From positions 98,187,321-98,251,320 of the forward strand of contig JAOWCC010001634.1 in assembly GCA_030867875.1 (NCBI GenBank): a stretch of DNA of 64,000 nt, in the 5' to 3' direction. The notes beneath the pieces were generated by a model. The model ran no database searches. It worked only from the letters and a program-made list of their open reading frames with translations, and was not told where the DNA came from. This stretch comes from Actinernus sp. WN-2022 (taxonomy: Eukaryota > Cnidaria > Anthozoa > Actiniaria > Actinernidae). A program made the position numbers and the translations under genes. This document shows, in pieces, positions 1 to 13,199 of this stretch (position 1 is the stretch's first letter; every line of letters starts with the position of its first letter).

Positions 1-610
1 ATTACAGGAAGGCTGGGATACCACAACAGCATTCGCCAATTACTGTACATGGACCCGTGGATTAAGAAACATAAAAATACCACGTATACAATATTATCAA
101 TGTTATTTACAGGAATAAATCATACGATAAACATCTAAAAACAACAGGATGGGGCGTGGTCTAGGCCGCGGGCAGCATTACACTTAGGGCAGAAAGACTT
201 CCACGTCCTTGGATCGTCTTGGTCGTATACATTATTTAAAGCGCAGTAGTAATATTCTAACAATAATTTTCTAAAAGAGTTCAGAGTAACAGTTCTGTGT
301 CTTAAGTTTTCAGAAAGTACATTCCATATTCTACATGTACTAATGAAAAAGGAGTGTTGATACGTAACAGTTTTGCATTTCTTTGGTATAAAAGTATATA
401 CATCGTTACTAGATGATGATCGGTTTGTCCTACCTATGTTCCTAAGAGAGGGTAGAGTGACACTGGCTTATGTCAACCAAGCCACTAATGGCCTTAGCGA
501 AAATTAGGTCGTGGAATTCGTGCCAGTACGAGATTGGCAGCAGGTTAGTCAGCTGCAATCTCTCAGCTTGAAAACCGACTTTTCAACTGTGACAAAATGA
601 CCCCCATACC
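1..610 (-). mobile_element. LINE (non-LTR retrotransposon) 3' fragment, reverse-transcriptase C-terminus
   Basis: Read on the minus strand, an open frame runs from about 466 down to a TAG stop at 135-137. It ends with a Cys-containing tail (PRTWKSFCPKCNAARG, then SCCF) preceded by FFISTCRIWNVLSENLR and LNSFRKLLLEYYY. This is the usual C-terminal end of cnidarian LINE reverse transcriptases. The frame has no start codon, as expected for a 5'-truncated copy. Upstream (about 466-560) the matching LLPISYWHEFHDLIF stretch is in another frame, so there is one frameshift near 455-466. Positions 1-134 would be its 3' UTR, cut by the window edge. The LINE clade cannot be fixed from this piece. The family call is confident; the 5' limit is not. 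Confidence 0.7.
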
Positions 611-1859
611 GCGCAAAGCATGATGGTTGGTCTATGTTATTTTAAAACGGTCTACGGAAAAGTTTATCTGGAAATAGATTATGATTATGACAAACTTGGC
701 TTGAAAATGTTAAGCCAGAGTTTTCAAGTTAACTGGTGTCTTTATGTTAGCCTTTAATTTTAATCCAGCTTACCGGTATAGACTTCTCTTCAAAAGTTAA
801 CATCGCTATGTATAACTTAGTGTTGAAGAGTGTTTTTGCCATAATCAGAACATTCTAGATAATGATTTGACCGAAAACCCTGGTTACATTGCCCCGTGAC
901 GCCTCAAATATGGCGGTGATGACGTCACGTGAACATGAAGAATATGTCTAACATGTTGCATAGCAACCAAACTCGGATTTAAAATGTTCACATACTTGGT
1001 TGTTTACGATTCAGTTGTACGATGGTCGTATTTACAAATGTATATAATAGATACCGGATGAGTAGCCGTGCTTTATCAGATTTACAAACTCGAATAAATC
1101 CGATAAAGCACGAACATGAATTTTCTATATGGCTTACCAAAAGTCTAGATGTTTTGAGTCGTGTTTTTCTGTTATTTTGGCGATAAGACCGATTTTGGCC
1201 GAGAATTTTGAAGCAAGAGTTTATTTAAATCAGGAGGAAATATGTATCAGATTTACAGATCACTTATCGCACATTAATTTCCTTTGTTTTTCCTTCATGA
1301 ATTATTAATGTTTTGATAAGTAATTTTCTTAATTCAGGGTCATTTTCTAAAGCAATTTTGAGTTTAGCGATATTTAATACTAGTAATCGGGTCAGGTGGA
1401 ACTTCTCGAAACGAGCGACAGTATTGGCCTACCCAACAATAGAAAACACCCTAACCTTTAGAAAGTGCAGTACAAAAATAATAGAAGTATGGGTGCAATC
1501 AGAATACAGGTCTCGAGAGGTTCCGTGCTACTCTTGTAATCTATTATCGTTAATATCATTAGCATAACAGTTGTAATGATACAGTGACTAATTACCATAC
1601 GGCACTTAATTTTGTTATCAATAATATTTTGTAATTCAAAGAATTCCTAAGGCCCGATTCAAACGTCGAACTTCTCATGAGCCGAACCTAATAGACCTAG
1701 TCAGCTTGCTTGTTTCCTTTCCCTTGAGTAATGCTTTTTTGTTTTTCTGTATCCCAAGAGGAAATGTACCAATTTCTATAATTGGAAAACGAAGCACTGA
1801 ATCCTCTGGAGAACTATCACGTAGTTTGAAATATAGGGCCTCAAACAGGCAAGCTGACT
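611..1859. other. AT-rich stretch without recognised gene
   Basis: I see no convincing coding region. The one 84-codon open frame at 1313-1567 has no recognisable motif or splice context. The only structure is a short hairpin at 1067-1112 with 11-bp arms (CGTGCTTTATC / GATAAAGCACG) around a 24-bp loop. Confidence 0.5.
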
Positions 1860-2128
1860 GCCTAGCAACCTAATTAGATCAAAAGAAGCCGCCTAATTAG
1901 ATTAAACGAAGCCGCCTAATAACCTAATTAGATCAAAATAAGCCGCCTAATAACCGAATTAGATCAAAAGAAGCCACCTAACAACTTGATTATATCAAAA
2001 GAAGCCGCCTAATAACCTAATTAGATCAAAAGGAGCAGCCTGACAACATAATTAGATCACAAGAAGCCGCCTAAAAACCTAATTAGATCAAAAGAAGCCG
2101 CCTAGGCCTAGATCAAAGGAAGCCGCCT
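1860..2128. repeat. 31-bp tandem repeat (CCTAATTAGATCAAAAGAAG family)
   Basis: About eight or nine imperfect copies of a roughly 31-bp unit built from GCCGCCTAATAACC followed by TAATTAGATCAAAAGAA. Some units lack the AATAACC part, giving short variants. No coding potential is evident. Confidence 0.85.
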
Positions 2129-2537
2129 AATTGATTTTTGCTGTAATCCACCGTACGGGGAAATATGGCGGCTTGTACGTTACCCACAATCCATTGCGCG
2201 TGAAAAAAACTTTAAATCTGTTATGGTAGAGATGTTTTAAAACTTAAAAACAAGCAAGTACAAATGATTCTTTATTTTTTTTTTACCGTGTTAGGTTCGC
2301 AAGGAATTGTGGTCAAATGCACAGCCGCCATCTTTGTCGGTAAGGTGGATTGCGTTCGTCTCATGAAAAGCTCGATGTTTGAAACGGGCCTAGTGTTTTC
2401 TGATGTCTGTACGGGTCATAACGTGATTCGTGATTATTGATAGTTGTTTCCACGATTATCAAAAATCATATAACATTCTGGTGTAATATAATAGTATAAT
2501 TTGTGGATAATCGAGAACGTTTTGCATATTAACAACA
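2129..2537. other. Spacer with a dispersed repeat piece
   Basis: No gene seen. The part at about 2146-2240 (CCACCGTACGGGGAAATATGG, then CCATTGCGCGTGAA and CTTTAAATCTGTTAT) resembles about 22078-22165 elsewhere in the window. It is therefore a dispersed repeat. It leads into the first degenerate satellite monomer. Confidence 0.5.
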
Positions 2538-5500
2538 ATGCTGCTGATCCTAATACTAGGGCTATCTTCATTGTATTGTAATCTCTTGAGACTGTTTTAC
2601 ATACCGATAACAATGCTACTGGTCCTAATACTAGGGCATTCTTCATTGTATTGTAATCCCTTGAGACTGTTTTACATATCGATAATGCTACTGGTCCTAA
2701 TACTAGGGCTATCTTCATTGTATTGTAATCCCTTGAGACTGTTTTGCATATCGATAACAATGCTACTGGTCCTAATACTAGGGCTATCTTCATTGTATTG
2801 TAATCCCTTAAGACTGTTTTACATATCGATAATGCTACTGGTCCTAATACTAGGGCTATCTTCATTGTATTGTAATCCCTTGAGACTGTTTTACATACCG
2901 ATAATGCTACTGGTCCTAATACTAGGCTATCTTCATTGTATTGTAATCCCTTGAGACTGTTTTACATACCGATAATGCTACTGGTCCTAATACTAGGGCT
3001 ATCTTCATTGTATTGTAATCCCTTAAGACTGTTTTACATATCGATAATGCTACTGGTCCTAATACTAGGGCTATCTTCATTGTATTGTAATCCCTTGAGA
3101 CTGTTTTACATATCGATAACAATGCTACTGGTCCTAATACTAGGGCTATCTTCATTGTATTGTAATCCCTTAAGACTGTTTTACATATCGATAATGCTAC
3201 TGGTCCTAATACTAGGGCTATCTTCATTGTATTGTAATCCCTTGAGACTGTTTTACATATCGATAACAATGCTACTGGTCCTAATACTAGGGCTATCTTC
3301 ATTGTATTGTAATCCCTTAAGACTGTTTTACATATCGATAATGCTACTGGTCCTAATACTAGGGCTATCTTCATTGTATTGTAATCCCTTAAGACTGTTT
3401 TACATATCGATAATGCTACTGGTCCTAATACTAGGGCTATCTTCATTGTATTGTAATCCCTTGAGACTGTTTTACATATCGATAACAATGCTACTGGTCC
3501 TAATACTAGGGCTATCTTCATTGTATTGTAATCCCATAAGACTGTTTTACATATCGATAATGCTACTGGTCCTAATACTAGGGCTATCTTCATTGTATTG
3601 TAATCCCTTGAGACTGTTTTACATATCGATAACAATGCTACTGGTCCTAATACTAGGGCTATCTTCATTGTATTGTAATCCCTTAAGACTGTTTTACATA
3701 TCGATAATGCTACTGGTCCTAATACTAGGGCTATCTTCATTGTATTGTAATCCCTTGAGACTGTTTTACATATCGATAACAATGCTACTGGTCCTAATAC
3801 TAGGGCTATCTTCATTGTATTGTAATCCCTTAAGACTGTTTTACATATCGATAATGCTACTGGTCCTAATACTAGGGCTATCTTCATTGTATTGTAATCC
3901 CTTGAGACTGTTTTACATATCGATAACAATGCTACTGGTCCTAATACTAGGGCTATCTTCATTGTATTGTAATCCCTTAAGACTGTTTTACATATCGATA
4001 ATGCTACTGGTCCTAATACTAGGGCTATCTTCATTGTATTGTAATCCCTTAAGACTGTTTTACATATCGATAATGCTACTGGTCCTAATACTAGGGCTAT
4101 CTTCATTGTATTGTAATCCCTTGAGACTGTTTTACATATCGATAACAATGCTACTGGTCCTAATACTAGGGCTATCTTCATTGTATTGTAATCCCATAAG
4201 ACTGTTTTACATATCGATAATGCTACTGGTCCTAATATTAGGGCTATCTTCATTGTATTGTAATCCCTTGAGACTGTTTTACATATCGATAACAATGCTA
4301 CTGGTCCTAATACTAGGGCTATCTTCATTGTATTGTAATCCCTTAAGACTGTTTTACATATCGATAATGCTACTGGTCCTAATACTAGGGCTATCTTCAT
4401 TGTATTGTAATCCCTTGAGACTGTTTTACATATCGATAACAATGCTACTGGTCCTAATACTAGGGCTATCTTCATTGTATTGTAATCCCTTAAGACTGTT
4501 TTACATATCGATAATGCTACTGGTCCTAATACTAGGGCTATCTTCATTGTATTGTAATCCCTTGAGACTGTTTTACATATCGATAACAATGCTACTGGTC
4601 CTAATACTAGGGCTATCTTCATTGTATTGTAATCCCTTAAGACTGTTTTACATATCGATAATGCTACTGGTCCTAATACTAGGGCTATCTTCATTGTATT
4701 GTAATCCCTTGAGACTGTTTTACATATCGATAACAATGCTACTGGTCCTAATACTAGGGCTATCTTCATTGTATTGTAATCCCTTAAGACTGTTTTACAT
4801 ATCGATAATGCTACTGGTCCTAATACTAGGGCTATCTTCATTGTATTGTAATCCCTTAAGACTGTTTTACATATCGATAATGCTACTGGTCCTAATACTA
4901 GGGCTATCTTCATTGTATTGTAATCCCTTAAGACTGTTTTACATATCGATAATGCTACTGGTCCTAATACTAGGGCTATCTTCATTGTATTGTAATCCCT
5001 TGAGACTGTTTTACATATCGATAACAATGCTACTGGTCCTAATACTAGGGCTATCTTCATTGTATTGTAATCCCATAAGACTGTTTTACATATCGATAAT
5101 GCTACTGGTCCTAATACTAGGGCTATCTTCATTGTATTGTAATCCCTTGAGACTGTTTTACATATCGATAACAATGCTACTGGTCCTAATACTAGGGCTA
5201 TCTTCATTGTATTGTAATCCCTTAAGACTGTTTTACATATCGATAATGCTACTGGTCCTAATACTAGGGCTATCTTCATTGTATTGTAATCCCTTGAGAC
5301 TGTTTTACATATCGATAACAATGCTACTGGTCCTAATACTAGGGCTATCTTCATTGTATTGTAATCCCTTAAGACTGTTTTACATATCGATAATGCTACT
5401 GGTCCTAATACTAGGGCTATCTTCATTGTATTGTAATCCCTTGAGACTGTTTTGCATATCGATAACAATGCTACTGGTCCTAATACTAGGGCTATCTTCA

Positions 5501-8500
5501 TTGTATTGTAATCCCTTGAGACTGTTTTACATATCGATAATGCTACTGGTCCTAATACTAGGGCTATCTTCATTGTATTGTAATCCCTTGAGACTGTTTT
5601 ACATACCGATAATGCTACTGGTCCTAATACTAGGGCTATCTTCATTGTATTGTAATCCCTTAAGACTGTTTTACATATCGATAATGCTACTGGTCCTAAT
5701 ACTAGGGCTATCTTCATTGTATTGTAATCCCTTAAGACTGTTTTACATATCGATAATGCTACTGGTCCTAATACTAGGGCTATCTTCATTGTATTGTAAT
5801 CCCTTAAGACTGTTTTACATATCGATAATGCTACTGGTCCTAATACTAGGGCTATCTTCATTGTATTGTAATCCCTTAAGACTGTTTTACATATCGATAA
5901 TGCTACTGGTCCTAATACTAGGGCTATCTTCATTGTATTGTAATCCCTTGAGACTGTTTTACATATCGATAATGCTACTGGTCCTAATACTAGGGCTATC
6001 TTCATTGTATTGTAATCCCTTAAGACTGTTTTACATATCGATAACAATGCTACTGGTCCTAATACTAGGGCTATCTTCATTGTATTGTAATCCCTTAAGA
6101 CTGTTTTACATATCGATAACAATGCTACTGGTCCTAATACTAGGGCTATCTTCATTGTATTGTAATCCCTTAAGACTGTTTTACATATCGATAATGCTAC
6201 TGGTCCTAATACTAGGGCTATCTTCATTGTATTGTAATCCCTTAAGACTGTTTTACATATCGATAACAATGCTACTGGTCCTAATACTAGGGCTATCTTC
6301 ATTGTATTGTAATCCCTTGAGACTGTTTTGCATATCGATAACAATGCTACTGGTCCTAATACTAGGGCTATCTTCATTGTATTGTAATCCCTTGAGACTG
6401 TTTTACATATCGATAATGCTACTGGTCCTAATACTAGGGCTATCTTCATTGTATTGTAATCCCTTAAGACTGTTTTACATATCGATAACAATGCTACTGG
6501 TCCTAATACTAGGGCTATCTTCATTGTATTGTAATCCCTTGAGACTGTTTTGCATATCGATAACAATGCTACTGGTCCTAATACTAGGGCTATCTTCATT
6601 GTATTGTAATCCCTTGAGACTGTTTTACATATCGATAATGCCACTGGTCCTAATACTAGGGCTATCTTCATTGTATTGTAATCCCTTGAGACTGTTTTAC
6701 ATATCGATAACAATGCTACTGGTCCTAATACTAGGGCTATCTTCATTGTATTGTAATCCCTTAAGACTGTTTTACATATCGATAATGCTACTGGTCCTAA
6801 TACTAGGGCTATCTTCATTGTATTGTAATCCCTTGAGACTGTTTTGCATATCGATAACAATGCTACTGGTCCTAATACTAGGGCTATCTTCATTGTATTG
6901 TAATCCCTTAAGACTGTTTTACATATCGATAATGCTACTGGTCCTAATACTAGGGCTATCTTCATTGTATTGTAATCCCTTGAGACTGTTTTACATATCG
7001 ATAATGCTACTGGTCCTAATACTAGGGCTATCTTCATTGTATTGTAATCCCTTGAGACTGTTTTGCATATCGATAACAATGCTACTGGTCCTAATACTAG
7101 GGCTATCTTCATTGTATTGTAATCCCTTAAGACTGTTTTACATATCGATAATGCTACTGGTCCTAATACTAGGGCTATCTTCATTGTATTGTAATCCCTT
7201 AAGACTGTTTTACATATCGATAATGCTACTGGTCCTAATACTAGGGCTATCTTCATTGTATTGTAATCCCTTAAGACTGTTTTACATATCGATAATGCTA
7301 CTGGTCCTAATACTAGGGCTATCTTCATTGTATTGTAATCCCTTAAGACTGTTTTACATATCGATAATGCTACTGGTCCTAATACTAGGGCTATCTTCAT
7401 TGTATTGTAATCCCTTGAGACTGTTTTACATATCGATAATGCTACTGGTCCTAATACTAGGGCTATCTTCATTGTATTGTAATCCCTTAAGACTGTTTTA
7501 CATATCGATAACAATGCTACTGGTCCTAATACTAGGGCTATCTTCATTGTATTGTAATCCCTTAAGACTGTTTTACATATCGATAACAATGCTACTGGTC
7601 CTAATACTAGGGCTATCTTCATTGTATTGTAATCCCTTAAGACTGTTTTACATATCGATAATGCTACTGGTCCTAATACTAGGGCTATCTTCATTGTATT
7701 GTAATCCCTTAAGACTGTTTTACATATCGATAACAATGCTACTGGTCCTAATACTAGGGCTATCTTCATTGTATTGTAATCCCATAAGACTGTTTTACAT
7801 ATCGATAATGCTACTGGTCCTAATACTAGGGCTATCTTCATTGTATTGTAATCCCTTGAGACTGTTTTACATATCGATAATGCTACTGGTCCTAATACTA
7901 GGGCTATCTTCATTGTATTGTAATCCCTTAAGACTGTTTTACATATCGATAATGCTACTGGTCCTAATACTAGGGCTATCTTCATTGTATTGTAATCCCT
8001 TAAGACTGTTTTACATATCGATAATGCTACTGGTCCTAATACTAGGGCTATCTTCATTGTATTGTAATCCCATAAGACTGTTTTACATATCGATAATGCT
8101 ACTGGTCCTAATACTAGGGCTATCTTCATTGTATTGTAATCCCTTGAGACTGTTTTACATATCGATAATGCTACTGGTCCTAATACTAGGGCTATCTTCA
8201 TTGTATTGTAATCCCTTGAGACTGTTTTACATATCGATAATGCTACTGGTCCTAATACTAGGGCTATCTTCATTGTATTGTAATCCCTTAAGACTGTTTT
8301 ACATATCGATAATGCTACTGGTCCTAATACTAGGGCTATCTTCATTGTATTGTAATCCCTTAAGACTGTTTTACATATCGATAATGCTACTGGTCCTAAT
8401 ACTAGGGCTATCTTCATTGTATTGTAATCCCATAAGACTGTTTTACATATCGATAATGCTACTGGTCCTAATACTAGGGCTATCTTCATTGTATTGTAAT

Positions 8501-11500
8501 CCCTTGAGACTGTTTTACATATCGATAACAATGCTACTGGTCCTAATACTAGGGCTATCTTCATTGTATTGTAATCCCTTAAGACTGTTTTACATATCGA
8601 TAACAATGCTACTGGTCCTAATACTAGGGCTATCTTCATTGTATTGTAATCCCTTGAGACTGTTTTACATATCGATAATGCTACTGGTCCTAATACTAGG
8701 GCTATCTTCATTGTATTGTAATCCCTTGAGACTGTTTTACATATCGATAATGCTACTGGTCCTAATACTAGGGCTATCTTCATTGTATTGTAATCCCTTA
8801 AGACTGTTTTACATATCGATAATGCTACTGGTCCTAATACTAGGGCTATCTTCATTGTATTGTAATCCCTTAAGACTGTTTTACATATCGATAATGCTAC
8901 TGGTCCTAATACTAGGGCTATCTTCATTGTATTGTAATCCCATAAGACTGTTTTACATATCGATAATGCTACTGGTCCTAATACTAGGGCTATCTTCATT
9001 GTATTGTAATCCCTTGAGACTGTTTTACATATCGATAACAATGCTACTGGTCCTAATACTAGGGCTATCTTCATTGTATTGTAATCCCTTAAGACTGTTT
9101 TACATATCGATAACAATGCTACTGGTCCTAATACTAGGGCTATCTTCATTGTATTGTAATCCCTTGAGACTGTTTTACATATCGATAATGCTACTGGTCC
9201 TAATACTAGGGCTATCTTCATTGTATTGTAATCCCTTAAGACTGTTTTACATATCGATAACAATGCTACTGGTCCTAATACTAGGGCTATCTTCATTGTA
9301 TTGTAATCCCTTAAGACTGTTTTACATATCCATAATGCTACTGGTCCTAATACTAGGGCTATCTTCATTGTATTGTAATCCCTTGAGACTGTTTTGCATA
9401 TCGATAACAATGCTACTGGTCCTAATACTAGGGCTATCTTCATTGTATTGTAATCCCTTAAGACTGTTTTACATATCGATAATGCTACTGGTCCTAATAC
9501 TAGGGCTATCTTCATTGTATTGTAATCCCTTGAGACTGTTTTACATATCGATAATGCTACTGGTCCTAATACTAGGGCTATCTTCATTGTATTGTAATCC
9601 CTTAAGACTGTTTTACATATCGATAATGCTACTGGTCCTAATACTAGGGCTATCTTCATTGTATTGTAATCCCTTGAGACTGTTTTACATACCGATAATG
9701 CTACTGGTCCTAATACTAGGGCTATCTTCATTGTATTGTAATCCCTTAAGACTGTTTTACATATCGATAATGCTACTGGTCCTAATACTAGGGCTATCTT
9801 CATTGTATTGTAATCCCTTGAGACTGTTTTACATACCGATAATGCTACTGGTCCTAATACTAGGGCTATCTTCATTGTATTGTAATCCCTTAAGACTGTT
9901 TTACATATCGATAATGCTACTGGTCCTAATACTAGGGCTATCTTCATTGTATTGTAATCCCTTGAGACTGTTTTACATACCGATAATGCTACTGGTCCTA
10001 ATACTAGGGCTATCTTCATTGTATTGTAATCCCTTGAGACTGTTTTACATATCGATAATGCTACTGGTCCTAATACTAGGGCTATCTTCATTGTATTGTA
10101 ATCCCTTGAGACTGTTTTACATATCGATAACAATGCTACTGGTCCTAATACTAGGGCTATCTTCATTGTATTGTAATCCCTTGAGACTGTTTTACATACC
10201 GATAATGCTACTGGTCCTAATACTAGGGCTATCTTCATTGTATTGTAATCCCTTGAGACTGTTTTACATATCGATAATGCTACTGGTCCTAATACTAGGG
10301 CTATCTTCATTGTATTGTAATCCCTTGAGACTGTTTTACATACCGATAATGCTACTGGTCCTAATACTAGGGCTATCTTCATTGTATTGTAATCCCTTGA
10401 GACTGTTTTACATACCGACAATGCTACTGGTCCTAATACTAGGGCTATCTTCATTGTATTGTAATCCCTTGAGACTGTTTTACATATCGATAATGCTACT
10501 GGTCCTAATACTAGGGCTATCTTCATTGTATTGTAATCCCTTGAGACTGTTTTACATACCGATAATGCTACTGGTCCTAATACTAGGCTATCTTCATTGT
10601 ATTGTAATCCCTTGAGACTGTTTTACATATCGATAATGCTACTGGTCCTAATACTAGGGCTATCTTCATTGTATTGTAATCCCTTAAGACTGTTTTACAT
10701 ATCGATAATGCTACTGGTCCTAATACTAGGGCTATCTTCATTGTATTGTAATCCCTTGAGACTGTTTTACATATCGATAATGCTACTGGTCCTAATACTA
10801 GGGCTATCTTCATTGTATTGTAATCCCTTGAGACTGTTTTACATATCGATAATGCTACTGGTCCTAATACTAGGGCTATCTTCATTGTATTGTAATCCCT
10901 TAAGACTGTTTTACATATCGATAATGCTACTGGTCCTAATACTAGGGCTATCTTCATTGTATTGTAATCCCTTAAGACTGTTTTACATATCGATAATGCT
11001 ACTGGTCCTAATACTAGGGCTATCTTCATTGTATTGTAATCCCTTGAGACTGTTTTACATATCGATAATGCTACTGGTCCTAATACTAGGGCTATCTTCA
11101 TTGTATTGTAATCCCTTGAGACTGTTTTACATACCGATAATGCTACTGGTCCTAATACTAGGGCTATCTTCATTGTATTGTAATCCCTTGAGACTGTTTT
11201 ACATACCGATAATGCTACTGGTCCTAATACTAGGGCTATCTTCATTGTATTGTAATCCCTTGAGACTGTTTTACATATCGATAATGCTACTGGTCCTAAT
11301 ACTAGGCTATCTTCATTGTATTGTAATCCCTTGAGACTGTTTTACATATCGATAATGCTACTGGTCCTAATACTAGGGCTATCTTCATTGTATTGTAATC
11401 CCTTGAGACTGTTTTACATACCGATAATGCTACTGGTCCTAATACTAGGCTATCTTCATTGTATTGTAATCCCTTGAGACTGTTTTACATATCGATAATG

Positions 11501-11845
11501 CTACTGGTCCTAATACTAGGGCTATCTTCATTGTATTGTAATCCCTTGAGACTGTTTTACATACCGATAATGCTACTGGTCCTAATACTAGGGCTATCTT
11601 CATTGTATTGTAATCCCTTGAGACTGTTTTGCATACCGATAATGCTACTGGTCCTAATACTAGGGCTATCTTCATTGTATTGTAATCCCTTGAGACTGTT
11701 TTGCATATCGATAACAATGCTGCTTGTCCACTAGGGCTATCTTCATTGTATTATAATCCCTCGAGACTGTTTTACATATCGACAACAACTTAATGCTGCT
11801 GGTCCTAGTACTGGACTATCTTCATTGTATTGTAATCTCTCGAGA
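2538..11845. repeat. 9.3-kb satellite array, 72/75-bp monomers
   Basis: About 128 head-to-tail units. A unit starts TGCTACTGGTCCTAATACTA, continues GGGCTATCTTCATTGTATTG and TAATCCCTTGAGACTG, and ends TTTTACATATCGATAA. Length is 72 bp, or 75 bp when AAC is inserted after GATA. Main variants are TTGAG/TTAAG/ATAAG in the middle, TATCGATA/TACCGATA, and TTTACAT/TTTGCAT. A few 71-bp units lack one G of TAGGG. Units are nearly identical in the core and decay after about 11720. Because 72 and 75 are multiples of three and the unit has no stop in one frame per strand, there are open frames of 2559 codons (2936-10615, plus) and 2534 codons (2922-10526, minus). I regard these as a by-product of repeat structure, not as genes. 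Confidence 0.95.
3061..4380. repeat. 660-bp higher-order repeat, two tandem copies
   Basis: Within the satellite, 3061-3720 and 3721-4380 match base for base except one position near 4240 (TAATATTAGG in place of TAATACTAGG). Each block has nine monomers (five of 72 bp, four of 75 bp) and carries one diagnostic ATAAG variant, at 3536 and 4196. A third partial copy runs on from 4381 to about 4700. This shows recent unequal exchange of multi-monomer blocks. Confidence 0.9.
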
Positions 11846-13199
11846 CTTTTAACACTAGGGCTAGGCAGGTTGATCCCAAGCGTATGACAGGCGACACCTT
11901 CTGTGCACGTGATGACCACGATGCAGATTAGGATTGTCAGCCAATGAGTGAGGGTGTTAGGAAGAACTAACTACATTCACCAATCAACGTTTGCGCCCGG
12001 ACGCAAGGTTCTTCTCGCGCCTCTGGTACTCGCCATCTATTTTTGTCAGTTAACCTAGCGAGAAGGACCTTTGGCGCCCAGGGTTCGTGTCGTTGTCATC
12101 GAAGTAAATTCTGTTCATTTGACAGTGGCAGAACTGGTGGTCAAACAACCTCTTCTCCAGGGTCTTCTCAGTCAGATGCAGACCCTCGGGCTGTGTCGCG
12201 GTGACCTCAAAATCCTGACCCTATCCCGGACCTAAACATAGGGCTCCTAAGGGCAACTCGCGGATGGTCAGTCAGCTATTTTGTGTTGTGTTATTTGTGG
12301 ACGTGGTTGGCAGCCTATATTTGTGCAGTATGTGACGAGATTAGTTTCGCTGAATGCCTGTGTGCAGTTAAAGTTAACATACAGAGAGCGTCAGCCTTGC
12401 AGTCTTCGTATATGTCGGGCATTAGTCTGCTACCATATGTTCTGTCTGTAAGCAATTCTAAGAATAATCCCACGATGTTTTTTTGCAAACCCTGCAAGAC
12501 AGAATGAAATGGGAAAGCCGTTTATATATTCAACTGGCCGAAACCGGAAATGCTTATTTCTCGTCGCTATTAATACGTTATTGAAGGTCAAATTGGAATC
12601 ATGCGGGATTATATTAATAGCGATAAACGGCTGAAATGGTATATTTTCTTCACTGAATTTCAAGTGAGAATTGTGTAGTTGTAGTAGAAGTACTTGAAAT
12701 AATTTTATTTATGCACCTCATCTGGTCATCTAGCTATATAGCCGGTACAATATTTCAATTTGGTAAACGGATCAGCGTTCAGTGGCAAAGTTTTTACAGC
12801 AACAGATACTAGCTTGGATCCGAACTTCAGAAGCATAAAAATAACTTCTATAATGTCAAGCGGTTTGAATTAGTGTAGCAAGATAGACACAAGATAACTT
12901 CACTGCAGTAAATTATAAGTCTTCGGAATATTTACCCTAGAAAGCGGCATATCTACAACATGACCAAATCATTTCGAAAGCTTCGACGCATCTCCGATAA
13001 AAGTTTGTTTCCCCACAGTCACAGCGACCAAAGACGGCCGTCAATTTCAAGATCGCTTTTCGCTTGAGTTTGCTTCGTTTTCTAAGGCTTTTCATTCCGA
13101 TCTGATGTTAGTTAACGTCGTTCGAATTGTTTTCACCCTGACGAGTAAAGGGTTCAACCCCTGCTCACAAGATATAAATACTAAATCCGTCAATTTAAC
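11846..13199. other. Non-coding stretch with dispersed repeat head
   Basis: No gene recognised. The short open frames at 12283-12663 overlap on both strands and carry no known motif. At 12236-12281 the sequence (ACATAGGGCTCCTAAGGGCA, then ACTCGCGGATGGTCAGTCAG) matches 35879-35925. In both places it lies on the 5' side of the CACGTG/TGACGTCA repeat family, so it is probably the head of that element. A second shared piece (ACATGACCAAATCATTTCGA at about 12958) resembles about 36535. Confidence 0.5.

Noticed and set aside
2922..10615. Two giant genes of about 2,550 codons on opposite strands
   Set aside because: They coincide with a satellite whose unit length is a multiple of three; no start context, domain or splice evidence supports genes.
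2538..11845. CRISPR array
   Set aside because: Repeats are contiguous with no unique spacers, and the context is eukaryotic.
12085..12105. Retroviral-type primer binding site (TTTGGCGCCCAGGG)
   Set aside because: Only partial similarity, with no LTR pair or gag/pol nearby.
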